From NCBI GenBank assembly GCA_003135055.1, contig PLDF01000083.1:1-64000 (forward strand): DNA of 64,000 nucleotides, written 5' to 3'. The stretch is from Bryobacterales bacterium (GTDB taxonomy: Bacteria; Acidobacteriota; Terriglobia; Bryobacterales; Bryobacteraceae). Below, one piece after another: positions 23,944-32,258 of this stretch (positions within the stretch are counted from its first letter, which is position 1; each line of letters starts with the position of its first letter). The translations under genes were made by a program, and so were the position numbers. The notes under the pieces are model-generated. The model saw only the letters and a program-made list of their open reading frames with translations, ran no database searches and was not told the origin of the DNA.

Positions 23944-24243
23944 ATGCTATTTCACGTCGGCATCACGGTCCGGATTCCGCACGGCGCGGACGCGGACGAG
24001 ATCCAAAAGCTGAGCGCTCGGGAACACGAGCGCGCGAAGGAGCTCCAGCTTCAGCGCAAGTGGCTGCATCTTTGGCGGGTCGCCGGTAAGTTCGCCAACA
24101 TCAGCGTTTTCGATGTCGACAGTCCGGCCGAGTTGCACGAGATCCTGAACTCGCTTCCGCTCTACCCGTTCATGGAAGTCGAGGTGACGGCGCTCTGCCG
24201 TCATCCGGGTGCGCTGGAACCAGCCGCAGAGCAAATCACCTAG
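23944..24243 (+). CDS. Muconolactone isomerase-like protein
   Basis: A 99-residue protein matching the muconolactone delta-isomerase (CatC) family in length and pattern: MLFHVGITVRIPHGADADEI, AKELQLQRKWLHLWRVAGKF, ANISVFDVDSPAELHEILNS, LPLYPFMEVEVTALCRHP. CatC is a small ferredoxin-like-fold enzyme of catechol ortho-cleavage. No catA or catB is next to it, so the substrate may be a different lactone. It lies 10 bases after the DJ-1-like gene and 15 before the hydrolase. Confidence 0.85.
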   Translation: MLFHVGITVRIPHGADADEIQKLSAREHERAKELQLQRKWLHLWRVAGKFANISVFDVDSPAELHEILNSLPLYPFMEVEVTALCRHPGALEPAAEQIT

Positions 24244-24258
24244 AAAAGGAGCTTTCCG

Positions 24259-25101
24259 ATGAACCCCAAACAACAGAGCAGCCTCGGTGCCCTCCAGTTC
24301 AAGAGCATCGACGGCCTGCAGATCCGCTTTGTCACCAACGACAGGAAAAGCGGCGATCCGATTCTTCTGCTCAGTCCGCTGCCCGAAAGCATCCTGGCGT
24401 TTCTCCCGACGTGGGATTCGTTCTCCGCGCTGGGTCCGGTGATCGCGATGGATCTTCCCGCCTTCGGACTTTCGGAAAGCCGCGCCGGTGTTCGGTCCCC
24501 CGAAGGGTTAGGCGAATTTGTGATGCGTATTGTGGATTCGTTCGGTCTCGACCGGCCACACGTCGTGGCGCCCGACGTGGGCACGCCGGCATGCCTGTTC
24601 GCCGCGGCGAATCATCCCGGAGTCTTCAAGAGCATGGTGATCGGGAGCGGCGCGACGGACCATACCGACATCGGGGGCATTCTCGACAAGCTGGTCAACG
24701 CCCCTTCCCTGGAGCCGTACAAGGCTCTTACCGGAGAGCAGTTCGTCCGGGGCGCGCTCGAAAACATGACGAAGTACAAGCTACCTGACCACGCGTTGCA
24801 GGACTACCTTACCTGCTACGAGGGCGCCCGGTTCTGGGATGCGATCGATTTCATCCGGGCCTACCCGCAGTCCCTCCCCCGCCTCGCCAAACGGCTTCCG
24901 GAGATCGTGACACCGTGTCAGATTATCGTGGGACGCCACGATCCGTTCGTCCCGGTCTCCAACGCGGAGGGCCTTCATAAAGAGTTGCCAAAAAACAACC
25001 TTAGTGTGTTGGATTGCGGCCATTTCGTATGGGAAGACGCCGCTGCCGAATATGCCAGGCTCGCCTGCGATTTCATCACCGGCGGCTACGCGAAGTTTTA
25101 G
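24259..25101 (+). CDS. Alpha/beta-hydrolase with Asp nucleophile
   Basis: A 280-residue alpha/beta-hydrolase. The nucleophile elbow reads HVVAPDVGTPACLF, with Asp in place of Ser, as in haloalkane dehalogenases and epoxide hydrolases. The acid is probably Asp in IIVGRHDPFVPVS and the base His in LDCGHFVWED. The oxyanion region is LLLSPLPESILAF. The Asp nucleophile suggests C-halogen or epoxide opening, or loss of normal esterase activity. The substrate is not known. It belongs to the small-enzyme operon and follows the isomerase-like gene by 15 bases with an AAAGGAG site. Confidence 0.82.
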   Translation: MNPKQQSSLGALQFKSIDGLQIRFVTNDRKSGDPILLLSPLPESILAFLPTWDSFSALGPVIAMDLPAFGLSESRAGVRSPEGLGEFVMRIVDSFGLDRPHVVAPDVGTPACLFAAANHPGVFKSMVIGSGATDHTDIGGILDKLVNAPSLEPYKALTGEQFVRGALENMTKYKLPDHALQDYLTCYEGARFWDAIDFIRAYPQSLPRLAKRLPEIVTPCQIIVGRHDPFVPVSNAEGLHKELPKNNLSVLDCGHFVWEDAAAEYARLACDFITGGYAKF

Positions 25102-25120
25102 TTCGCGAGGAAAGGACTCT

Positions 25121-25651
25121 ATGTCGAACGATCGCACACTCTCCCTCTCCACAGTAACCGCCACGATCAACGCGCCGATTGAAAAGGTGAACATCGCGGA
25201 CTGGCTGCTCCATCTCCCCGACGCCGAATATCAACGCTGCGCGCATGCGCACATCGCGGCCGGAAGCACGAGCGCCGACGACGGCCGGGCGATGTCGATT
25301 AACGTCGAGACCATTGGCGATGCTCTTGTAATTCAGCATTACGTCGCGGAGATTCGCGAACCGCAGCTCTGCCGCATGGTTTCGATTTCCGATTCGATCA
25401 GCCCCGCCGGCCGCACGAAGCTTCAGGTCATCTGGGAACTCAGCGCGAAGAAAACCGAAGATCAAGCCTGTGAGTTCACCAATCACATCCATTCAAGCGC
25501 CATTGACGAAACGCTGGCGTTTTTCGACACGCACGGCATTCCGTTTGAGCGGGCCCGCGACGCCCGCCAGCGCGCCTCGCACGCTCACAATCTGGAGGAA
25601 ACCCCCAACTTTGCCAAGAGCATCGAGCGCAGGGCACTGAGCCGCGGCTAG
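25121..25651 (+). CDS. SRPBCC-like small-ligand-binding protein
   Basis: A 176-residue protein. The ATG at 25121 has AGGAAAGGA before it; a longer frame starts inside the preceding gene and is not preferred. The pattern of an N-terminal strand STVTATINAPIEKVNIADWL, a central antiparallel sheet (DALVIQHYVAEIREPQLCRM, RTKLQVIWELSAKK), and a long C-terminal helix is that of START/SRPBCC-type proteins, which bind hydrophobic ligands. I cannot name the subfamily or ligand. Position in the operon suggests it handles an intermediate. Confidence 0.55.
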   Translation: MSNDRTLSLSTVTATINAPIEKVNIADWLLHLPDAEYQRCAHAHIAAGSTSADDGRAMSINVETIGDALVIQHYVAEIREPQLCRMVSISDSISPAGRTKLQVIWELSAKKTEDQACEFTNHIHSSAIDETLAFFDTHGIPFERARDARQRASHAHNLEETPNFAKSIERRALSRG

Positions 25652-25690
25652 ACTTCGAGATTTCTAAGACTCATCAGGAGAAACAACACT

Positions 25691-26515
25691 ATGAAAACAG
25701 CCAAACAACTTCTACAAGCCTATATCGACGGCAATGCCCAGGACTCTGCCGCACTGTTCGCAGAAAACGGAGTCCTGGAGCTCCCCTATCTCGCGGACCT
25801 TGGCGTCGACCCGCGCTATGAAGGGCCCAAGACGATCGGGGCATTTCTCACGTTTTTGCACGAGAAGATGTATCCGGGCTTCACGTTCGTTGACGTGAAG
25901 ATTTACATCGACACGCCGGACCAGGCCTTCGGGGAATACACCATTCACCAGAAGTCCGGGATCTCCGGCAAGGAGGTCCATCAGCGTTTCTTCGGTCACT
26001 GCACGGCGGCCAACGGCAAGATCGTCCTGCTCCGGGAGGCGCTGAATGTTCTCGCGGCGGCCGACGGGATGTTTCCGGGCGGCATCGCCGATGTGGTTCG
26101 CCAGAAGGCCGGGTCGGAACAGGCGGCTCCGATCAGCGACTCCGAAAAACAGGCGCTCGCGACTTCATTTATCTGGGCGTTGCGTTCGCTGGATGAGAAG
26201 GGCTTTCAGAAAATCATGACCGACGACGTGGTCTGGACCCTGCCGGGCTCGAGTCTGGTATCGGGTGTAGCGCACGGCGTGGCCGGAATTCTCAAGCGGG
26301 CGCAGGCCATCGTCGACCGCAACGTGACACTGGAGATCATGCACGTGGTCCTGGGCCATGAAGGAGTCGCGTTGCTTCTGCATAACACTGGAAAGTGGAA
26401 GGGAAAGGTGCTTGACGAATATCTGACCACGGTTTGCACGCTCCGAGACGGGAAAATCGCCCGCCTCGACACGTATATTTCCGACATCCCGATGGTTAAC
26501 ACGTACTTCGCCTAA
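25691..26515 (+). CDS. Two-domain NTF2-like (SnoaL-type) protein
   Basis: A 274-residue protein made of two consecutive NTF2-like/SnoaL domains, each ~130 residues. The first begins AKQLLQAYIDGNAQDSAALF with GVLELPYL and GEYTIHQKS. The second begins SFIWALRSLDEKGFQKIMTD, DVVWTLPGSS, and ends KIARLDTYISDIPMVNTYF. Such folds act as isomerases, cyclases or dehydratases on polyketide- and steroid-like compounds, or just bind them. The duplication suggests a pseudo-dimer. AGGAGAAAC precedes the ATG. Confidence 0.75.
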   Translation: MKTAKQLLQAYIDGNAQDSAALFAENGVLELPYLADLGVDPRYEGPKTIGAFLTFLHEKMYPGFTFVDVKIYIDTPDQAFGEYTIHQKSGISGKEVHQRFFGHCTAANGKIVLLREALNVLAAADGMFPGGIADVVRQKAGSEQAAPISDSEKQALATSFIWALRSLDEKGFQKIMTDDVVWTLPGSSLVSGVAHGVAGILKRAQAIVDRNVTLEIMHVVLGHEGVALLLHNTGKWKGKVLDEYLTTVCTLRDGKIARLDTYISDIPMVNTYFA

Positions 26516-26525
26516 GGCGGCTCTT

Positions 26526-27083
26526 ATGACCAAGCGCTGCGCCTGGGTCGGCGAAGACGAACTCCTCACAACGTACCACGACCGGGAGTGGGGCGTGCCC
26601 GAGTTCGACAGCCGCGCGCTCTGGGAGTCGCTCATGCTGAGCGGTTTCCAGGCAGGCCTATCGTGGGTCACCATCCTGAGAAGACGCGAAGCATTTCGCA
26701 AGGCTTTCCGTGGTTTCGATCCCGAAAAGGTTGCCCACTTAACCGAGGCGGACGTAGCCCGGCTGCTGAAGGATGCAGCCATCATCCGGTCGAAAGCGAA
26801 AATATCGGCGACGATCGAGGGAGCGCGGTCGTATATGGCGATGGTCGATGCCGGCGAAGACTTTTCGCATTTCGCCTGGGGCTTCGTCGGCAACAAACCA
26901 ATTCAGCACACTGGTCCCTTGCAGGCGCAAAGCCCTCTCTCGGAGAAGATCTCAAAAGCCCTCAAGCAACGAGGCTTCAAGTTCGTGGGGCCCGTGATCG
27001 TCTACGCGTGGATGCAGTCGTCGGGAATCGTCAATGATCACCTGCCTGATTGTTTTCGCCGTAAGGTCGTTCAGCTCCGTTAG
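26526..27083 (+). CDS. tag: DNA-3-methyladenine glycosylase I
   Basis: A 185-residue enzyme that removes 3-methyladenine from DNA. It begins with the family signature KRCAWVGEDELLTTYHDREW, GVP, including the N-terminal Cys and Tyr/His that bind zinc and the base. It continues with LMLSGFQAGLSWVTILRRRE, AFRKAFRGFDPEKVA, and the C-terminal GFKFVGPVIVYAWMQSSGIV, NDH with the second zinc ligands. Length fits the E. coli Tag family (187). It lies in the middle of a catabolic-looking gene run, which is unusual and may reflect alkylation-type or carbonyl stress from the pathway. Confidence 0.93.
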   Translation: MTKRCAWVGEDELLTTYHDREWGVPEFDSRALWESLMLSGFQAGLSWVTILRRREAFRKAFRGFDPEKVAHLTEADVARLLKDAAIIRSKAKISATIEGARSYMAMVDAGEDFSHFAWGFVGNKPIQHTGPLQAQSPLSEKISKALKQRGFKFVGPVIVYAWMQSSGIVNDHLPDCFRRKVVQLR

Positions 27084-27109
27084 TTCAAGTTTGGGAAGGA
27101 GGAAAGCGC

Positions 27110-27424
27110 ATGATCTTCTACATGCAAATGCGATGGAACATCGAGGGCAGGCTTAAGCTCGACGAGGTGTGGGATCTGGAAATCGAAGAGGCCAAGGCTG
27201 CCAAAGACGGATTCAAGCTCATCGCGATGTACAAGGTGGCGGGGCAGAGGCGCGTTATCGCCATCGTGGAGATCGAAACCGCAGAGGATCTCGATCGCGT
27301 GATACTCGGCCGCCTTCCCTTGCGGGAGGTTCTGGAATTTGAGGCCATCTGGCCCCTCAGGAGCTTTGAGAGTTTTCTGGACGACTGCCGAACTCACTTC
27401 GGGACGAAGGAGCCCGCGAAGTGA
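27110..27424 (+). CDS. Small muconolactone-isomerase-like protein
   Basis: A 104-residue ferredoxin-like-fold protein: MIFYMQMRWNIEGRLKLDEV, GFKLIAMYKVAGQRRVIAIV, EIETAEDLDRVILGRLPLRE. It shares length and layout with the protein encoded at 23944-24243 (CatC-type) but little direct identity. It probably belongs to the dimeric alpha+beta barrel group that binds or isomerises small organic acids. GGAAGGAGG precedes the ATG. Confidence 0.65.
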   Translation: MIFYMQMRWNIEGRLKLDEVWDLEIEEAKAAKDGFKLIAMYKVAGQRRVIAIVEIETAEDLDRVILGRLPLREVLEFEAIWPLRSFESFLDDCRTHFGTKEPAK

Positions 27425-27526
27425 GAGACGGGGGCTTGATCACCGAATCAGGCAGTTCTCAGGCGACAAGTCAGCACGGAATGTTCAAGAGGCCGGTCGC
27501 GGATGGCCAGCCGAGGAAGGAATCTC

Positions 27527-27985
27527 ATGCCCTGGATCAATCTGACAGTTCGACGCGGCGCACTGACGAAAGAGATGCAGCACGCGGTCATGGCCAAGCT
27601 GACGGATGCCCTGATGTTCTGGGAAAAAGTCCCCGACACGCCGGAAGCCCGCAAGAAGATGAAGGGCTGGGTGTACGAAGTGGCGGAGGATGCCGACTAC
27701 AGCGGCGGAAGTGCCGGCCACGAGGACCCCTTCTACTTCATCGAGGTGCGTCTGCCCGCCGGCCGCTTTGATGTGCTGACGAAGCGGCACATGATTCTGG
27801 ATTTCACCAAAATCATATTGCTGGCCGAGGGCAAGCCTCCGGCGCCTGAATCCGCAAACCGGATCTGGGTGACCATTGTCGAACTGAAAGAAGAGGACTG
27901 GGGCATCGGAGGCCACGTTGACTGGCTGCGTGACTACGAAAGTTCCTTGATTGTCCTCGGCACTGAACTGAAACCTCGTTCTTAA
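27527..27985 (+). CDS. Tautomerase-superfamily protein
   Basis: A 152-residue protein starting at the ATG that exposes Pro after the initiator Met (MPWINLTVRRGALTKEMQHA). Pro-1 is the catalytic base of 4-oxalocrotonate-type tautomerases, and GAGGAAGG precedes this start. A second beta-alpha-beta unit appears at FDVLTKRHMILDFTKIILLA and NRIWVTIVELKEEDWGIGG, as in double-length tautomerase (cis-CaaD/MSAD-like) proteins. Likely reaction: keto-enol tautomerisation or hydration of an unsaturated acid. Substrate unknown. Confidence 0.75.
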   Translation: MPWINLTVRRGALTKEMQHAVMAKLTDALMFWEKVPDTPEARKKMKGWVYEVAEDADYSGGSAGHEDPFYFIEVRLPAGRFDVLTKRHMILDFTKIILLAEGKPPAPESANRIWVTIVELKEEDWGIGGHVDWLRDYESSLIVLGTELKPRS

Positions 27986-28024
27986 CGAGACTTCCGCCAA
28001 GCGGAAAGGAGACGAACACTGCTC

Positions 28025-28807
28025 GTGTCAACAGAAACACTACATCTCGAATATCTCGACGGCAAAACCATCGCTGTGATCACGCTCGACGATCCCGCGG
28101 ACGCCAACGCCATGAGCCCGGAGATGGGCGATGCCTTCTCACGCGCCGTGCGCGACATCCAAAACGAATCCGATGTGAGGGCCGTTGTCATTCGCGGCGC
28201 GGGTAAGGACTTCTCGATCGGCGGCCATCGCGACATGCTGATCCGGCTTGGCAGCGGCAGCATGACCGAGGGGCAGCTTCACGATTTCATGCTGGCTTTC
28301 TACGACCGGTGGCTGCCGATGCTCGATCTCGAAGTGCCGGTGGTTTCCGCGCTGCAGGGCGACTGCATTGGGGTGGCGCCGGTTTTCGCCTGCGCTCCGG
28401 ACATTGCGGTGGCCGACGAAACGCTCAATCTTCAGGTGACCTTCGCCGGTCTCGCTTTGTATCCCGGCATGGGTCTGCCCTGGCTGCTCGCGCGCAAGGT
28501 GGGCGCAAGCCGCGCGGCGCTGCTCACCATGTCCAATCTGGCTGTCTCGGGCCGGGAAGCCGAGCGCCTCGGACTGGTGGAACGGTGCGTTCCGGCAGGA
28601 CAGGCCTTCGACGAGGCACTGCGAGTCGCCCGTGACATCGCCGCGTCAGCGCCCGAGACAGTCCGGCTGCTGAAGAAGAATCTGGGACTCCAGCGCGGCG
28701 AACTTCAGGCGGAGCTTGAGCGCAACGCCCTGCAGCAAGCCAGGGACTTCCGAACCGATGAGTACCGCGCGCGCATCGCGCATTATCTGCCGAACCACTA
28801 CGACTAA
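28025..28807 (+). CDS. Enoyl-CoA hydratase/isomerase-family protein
   Basis: A 260-residue crotonase-fold protein with a GTG start preceded by GGAAAGGAG. Visible features are the CoA and oxyanion-hole loop RAVVIRGAGKDFSIGGHRDM, the second oxyanion glycine region VSALQGDCIGVAPVFACAPD, FAGLALYPGMGLPWLLARKV, and AVSGREAERLGLVERCVPAG. The positions where classic hydratases carry two Glu read CIGVAP and LYPGMG, so hydration is not assured. Isomerase or hydrolase activity is possible. Confidence 0.85.
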   Translation: MSTETLHLEYLDGKTIAVITLDDPADANAMSPEMGDAFSRAVRDIQNESDVRAVVIRGAGKDFSIGGHRDMLIRLGSGSMTEGQLHDFMLAFYDRWLPMLDLEVPVVSALQGDCIGVAPVFACAPDIAVADETLNLQVTFAGLALYPGMGLPWLLARKVGASRAALLTMSNLAVSGREAERLGLVERCVPAGQAFDEALRVARDIAASAPETVRLLKKNLGLQRGELQAELERNALQQARDFRTDEYRARIAHYLPNHYD

Positions 28808-28834
28808 CCCCGATCCACAGCAAAGGAGCCAACC

Positions 28835-29398
28835 ATGAACACGATAAAGATATTCGTCATTGCAACACTCGCCGGACTGGCCGCTTACGGGCAGACGGCG
28901 GAAACCAAACTCCCGGCGACCGACGCCGAGAAAATCGCCGACGCGTTGCGCGCCGGCCCTGCCTTCGTGACGAAGGATGCTACGTTGCTCGACTGGCCTT
29001 CGACGGCGGGCGGCAAGTATCGGGTCCTGCGGCAGGGAACGAGTGAATGGACCTGTCTGCCCGCGGTGCCGGGCTATCCGCACGACGAACCGGGCTGCTT
29101 CGACGCCGTCTTTCTGCGATGGATTCAGGACGGCCTCGCCGGAAAGAAGGCGAAGATTGACCGGGTTGGCATCGCTTACATGTATGTAGGCGCCTGGGTC
29201 CCGGAAAAATCAGATCATCCTGGCGGCATACATAGCGAGTTTCATGTCGGCCCGCACATCATGATCATCACACCGCATCAGGATGAGCTTCAGTCGATGA
29301 ATCGCGATGGCTCGACCGGCATGCCCTACGTCGCGCACCTGCCCAACCAGACCGACGTGTTCCTGGTGATGCCGATTCGCGAATGGGGCGATAAGTAA
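28835..29398 (+). CDS. Secreted hypothetical protein (paralogue of 30208-30732)
   Basis: A 187-residue protein with a signal peptide (MNTIKIFVIATLAGLAAYGQ). Mature residues include KIADALRAGPAFVTKDATLL, VLRQGTSEWTCLPAVPG, DAVFLRWIQDGLAGKKAKID, RVGIAYMYVGAWV and PHIMIITPHQDELQSMNRDG. It matches the protein at 30208-30732 along its length (AKIARALSAGPPDIAKSA, VLREGSNGFTCMPG, GITYMLAGAT, PHWMIMWPFDPK). I do not know the family. Conserved Cys, His and Trp positions may bind a ligand. It precedes the MBL hydrolase gene by 6 bases. Confidence 0.7.
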   Translation: MNTIKIFVIATLAGLAAYGQTAETKLPATDAEKIADALRAGPAFVTKDATLLDWPSTAGGKYRVLRQGTSEWTCLPAVPGYPHDEPGCFDAVFLRWIQDGLAGKKAKIDRVGIAYMYVGAWVPEKSDHPGGIHSEFHVGPHIMIITPHQDELQSMNRDGSTGMPYVAHLPNQTDVFLVMPIREWGDK

Positions 29399-29404
29399 GC
29401 GATC

Positions 29405-30211
29405 ATGTACGGCACAATCAACATCACATCGGATAGAGCACTCCGCATCCATACTTATACGGCGCCGGACGACGGCTGGGGCGTAAACAGCCACATCATC
29501 GAGCTCGCGACACAGACGATTGTCATTGATGCTCAGTACACGCTGGTATACGGACGCGACGTGGTCGACTACGCGAACGCCCTGGGGAAGCCGATTTCCA
29601 GGCTCTACGTTACGCACTACCATCCGGATCACCTTCTGGGTGCAGCGGCGTTCCCCGTGCCCATCCATGCGCTGGCGGAGGTGAAGAAAAAGATCGACCT
29701 AGTTGGAGACCGGGTGGCGCGCGAGGAGCATGAGAAGTTCCCTGAAACGATCCCCAAACACGCCGAGAAGCCGAGCCTGATCGTCACGCCCGGCCGCGAA
29801 ACGATCGACGGGGTGAAGTTCGACTTCATGCAGTTGCAGCATGCGGAAACTGAAAACGCATTAATGATCGGTTTCCCCGAGCACGGCATCCTGGTCACCC
29901 AGGATCTGATCTATCGCGGCATCCACGTATTCCTGGGAGAACAGGCTTTCGATACCTGGCTGGAAGCGCTGGCGCATCATCAATCTCTTCCCTACGGAAA
30001 GATACTCCCCGGCCATGGCGCTCCCGGCGGACCCGAACTTTACGACGGGATGAGGCACTACCTCACAACGGCTCGCGAGACGCTTGTGGCATCGCGAGAC
30101 GCCGCGGACTTCAAGGCGCGCATGATCGCCGCGTTTCCGGCCTTCGGCGGGCATGCGCTGTTGGATCATGAGATGCGTTTCCTGTTCCCGAATGAAGAGG
30201 CTAAGGCATGA
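29405..30211 (+). CDS. Metallo-beta-lactamase-fold hydrolase
   Basis: A 268-residue MBL-fold protein with the metal-binding HxHxDH motif in RLYVTHYHPDHLLGAAAFP, a following His in FMQLQHAETENALMIGFPEH, and the last His in ILPGHGAPGG. No signal peptide is seen, so it appears to be cytoplasmic. The layout is that of quinoprotein-relay or glyoxalase-II-like enzymes. It lies between two paralogous secreted-protein genes, and its stop overlaps the second by 4 bases (ATGA), so the trio appears to be one functional unit. Confidence 0.88.
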   Translation: MYGTINITSDRALRIHTYTAPDDGWGVNSHIIELATQTIVIDAQYTLVYGRDVVDYANALGKPISRLYVTHYHPDHLLGAAAFPVPIHALAEVKKKIDLVGDRVAREEHEKFPETIPKHAEKPSLIVTPGRETIDGVKFDFMQLQHAETENALMIGFPEHGILVTQDLIYRGIHVFLGEQAFDTWLEALAHHQSLPYGKILPGHGAPGGPELYDGMRHYLTTARETLVASRDAADFKARMIAAFPAFGGHALLDHEMRFLFPNEEAKA

Positions 30212-30732
30212 AACTCCTGACCTGTCCTCTCGGAGTGCTGCTGGTTGCCTACTCCGCCGACGCTCCCGAATCGGCTAAGGCGAAGATCGCGCGCGCCTTG
30301 TCGGCGGGTCCTCCGGACATTGCAAAGTCGGCGCGCATTGTCGATACCGATGCGCAGGGCATGATGGTCGTGCTGCGTGAGGGCAGCAACGGATTCACCT
30401 GCATGCCGGGCAATCCCAGGGTGATCGGCGATCCGCCGATGTGCGCGGATGCCGCATCGATGCAGTGGGCGGCCGACTTTAAGGCTCACAAACCGAAACC
30501 GACCAACACGGTTCCGGGGATCACTTACATGCTGGCCGGCGCGACGCAACGCAGCGATTCGGACCCATACGACCAAACCAGCCCGCCCATTACGGTGCCC
30601 CCGCACTGGATGATCATGTGGCCGTTCGATCCGAAAGCCACCGGGCTGCCAACCACGCACCGGGATACCGGGGCGTACATCATGTGGGCGGGCTCTCCCT
30701 ACGCGCACATGCACATTATGGGAAGGCCGTAG
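30208..30732 (+). CDS. Secreted hypothetical protein (second paralogue)
   Basis: A 174-residue protein, paralogous to the product of 28835-29398. The N-terminus (MKLLTCPLGVLLVAYSADAP) is a short signal-peptide-like stretch, possibly with a lipobox-like Cys but without a proper lipobox. Shared features are the N-terminal AKIARALSAGPPDI helix, NGFTCMPGNPRVIGDPPMCA and the closing YIMWAGSPYAHMHIMGRP. Function unknown. Its ATG overlaps the MBL-fold gene stop. 30733-30969 shows no convincing gene. Confidence 0.65.
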   Translation: MKLLTCPLGVLLVAYSADAPESAKAKIARALSAGPPDIAKSARIVDTDAQGMMVVLREGSNGFTCMPGNPRVIGDPPMCADAASMQWAADFKAHKPKPTNTVPGITYMLAGATQRSDSDPYDQTSPPITVPPHWMIMWPFDPKATGLPTTHRDTGAYIMWAGSPYAHMHIMGRP

Positions 30733-30969
30733 AGGGGGGCGCTTGCGCGAGTTCTCCAACAACACATAAAGCGTATGACGCAAAGAACGGAGACGGCCAT
30801 GATTACGGGATCATCGTCCGGCATCAGCGCGGTCTACGACGACCAGTTCGGCCCATGATGGGCATGAATCTATGCAGTGCCCGAGGTTGCCGAATCGTTA
30901 TCGGGCGCCCGCGGAAACCGAGACACACGGCCCGGATAAACCCCAGTCAGAAAGAGGAAGGTTACGAAC

Positions 30970-31464
30970 ATGATGAAAACATTCAACGGCGTCGCTGCGA
31001 CGGGGTTGTTGATCGTTGCGGCCTGCCTGGCCAACGCCCAAACGTCCACGGACCTCGAAATCAAACGCGCCTACAAGAATTTGATCGATGCGGAGAACCG
31101 GCACGATCTGGCCGCGGTGAAGGGAATGGTGTGGGACTCGCTTTCGGCGCTCTTCGTGGCGAAAGCGCCCGTCGGATGGCGCGGCTACTGGGGCATCGAC
31201 GATGTGATGCAGCACCTTCACGATATGTATCAACAGCCATTTCGAATTGACCCGGTTTATGAAGAGGAAAAGGTCGCCTTCATCACGCCCGATGTCGCCG
31301 AGACCTACGCGCCGGTGAAGATCACCGTCGCCTACGGCGGTCAAAATCCAGCTCCGAAGCCGTTCATCATGGTTCTGTTGTGGGTCAGAACGCCGAAGGG
31401 GTGGAAGATGACGACGGACATCCCGATTCCTGTTCCGCCAGACCCCGCGCCAGCGACTGCGTGA
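30970..31464 (+). CDS. Secreted NTF2/SnoaL-like protein
   Basis: A 164-residue protein with a signal peptide (MMKTFNGVAATGLLIVAACL, ANAQ) followed by a single NTF2-like domain (LEIKRAYKNLIDAENRHDLA, VKGMVWDSLSALFVAKAPVG, RGYWGIDDVMQHLHDMY, and the late strands VAETYAPVKITVAYGG and FIMVLLWVRTPKGWKMTTDI). It probably ends the metabolic gene run. AGAAAGAGGAAGG precedes the ATG. The ligand is unknown. Confidence 0.72.
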   Translation: MMKTFNGVAATGLLIVAACLANAQTSTDLEIKRAYKNLIDAENRHDLAAVKGMVWDSLSALFVAKAPVGWRGYWGIDDVMQHLHDMYQQPFRIDPVYEEEKVAFITPDVAETYAPVKITVAYGGQNPAPKPFIMVLLWVRTPKGWKMTTDIPIPVPPDPAPATA

Positions 31465-31469
31465 GGGAA

Positions 31470-31615
31470 AGCAGGTAATTGAGCGCGTCAACCACCCCGT
31501 CAGCATTTGTCTTCGTCATCAGGTAAACACCCTCGACGCCTGAAAACGCGGCCGTGATCGCTCCCTGGTCCGACAACCCGGCTACGACAATGTCAAAATC
31601 CTTGGCGCGGCCACG
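31470..31615 (-). pseudogene. Fragment of an NmrA-like NAD(P)-binding protein
   Basis: On the minus strand the frame GRAKDFDIVVAGLSDQGAIT, AAFSGVEGVYLMTKTNADGV, VDALNYLLS is a piece of an NmrA/SDR-type protein, where 'L.D..S..AA..GV.GVYLM' follows the Rossmann strand. The N-terminal glycine motif and the substrate domain are missing, and the frame ends by running into the convergent gene. It is a relic of the same decaying patch as 32259-32787. Confidence 0.5.
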
Positions 31616-31627
31616 TATGAGCTTATT

Positions 31628-32065
31628 TCAGGCCTCTGCCGACTGGGACGACAAGATCTCCACAGCTGGATAGTCTTCAATATATTCCTCGCCGTTAGAG
31701 CCGAAGTACGTGACTGTTCGCGCTGGGAAATCGACATCGCAGCGCACAACACCGGCGCGCCAACTCGCCGCCAGGAACTCAGGGAATGTGCTCTGGCCCG
31801 CCTGATCGGTTCGCAGCGCAACGATAAGCGCCTCGCGGTTGAATGCCGGCACATCTGAGATGCCGGTTACAAGCGGCGTGCCCACGATCACAACAGGGCC
31901 GTCCGAGGTCACGTACAAACTCTGGCATGACGGCAAAGACCAGACATTGCGGATGACGCCTGCGCGCCGTAATGTTTCCGCCAGGTACGGGAAGCCGCCG
32001 ACTTTCGGCCGACCGGCCATCGCCCGCTTCTGTGCCGCTTGCAGATTCTCAACCGCTTTGCTCAT
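31628..32065 (-). CDS. DUF1398-family protein
   Basis: A 145-residue protein (MSKAVENLQAAQKRAMAGRP, KVGGFPYLAETLRRAGVIRN, VWSLPSCQSLYVTSDGPVV, REALIVALRTDQAGQSTFPE, FLAASWRAGVVRCDVDFPAR) that clearly fits DUF1398. These are small proteins of unknown function, often annotated as phage-envelope-like. I start at the ATG (32065) with AAGGAGATGATCAA before it; an in-frame ATG 18 bases upstream is less likely. It looks intact while its neighbours on both sides are broken. Confidence 0.82.
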   Translation of the reverse strand: MSKAVENLQAAQKRAMAGRPKVGGFPYLAETLRRAGVIRNVWSLPSCQSLYVTSDGPVVIVGTPLVTGISDVPAFNREALIVALRTDQAGQSTFPEFLAASWRAGVVRCDVDFPARTVTYFGSNGEEYIEDYPAVEILSSQSAEA

Positions 32066-32258
32066 TTGATCATCTCCTTCCAAGATGTTGCGGACCAGTG
32101 CTTTCGGCGCTCACCTGCCAGGATGCGGTCAGTGCCAGGCGATCTACGGCCAGCGGTGGGCGGCTGACATAGCGGCACAGCCGTTCGAGCTTTGCGCACT
32201 GGCCACATCGATATCAAGCCCGGCGCGCAGCGAAAACCCGCCAGCCAGTGTGGCACCG

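Noticed and set aside
30733-31250. Plus-strand frame of 210 codons (30618-31250)
   Set aside because: It overlaps two better-supported genes in another frame and its translation is Arg/Gly/His-rich.
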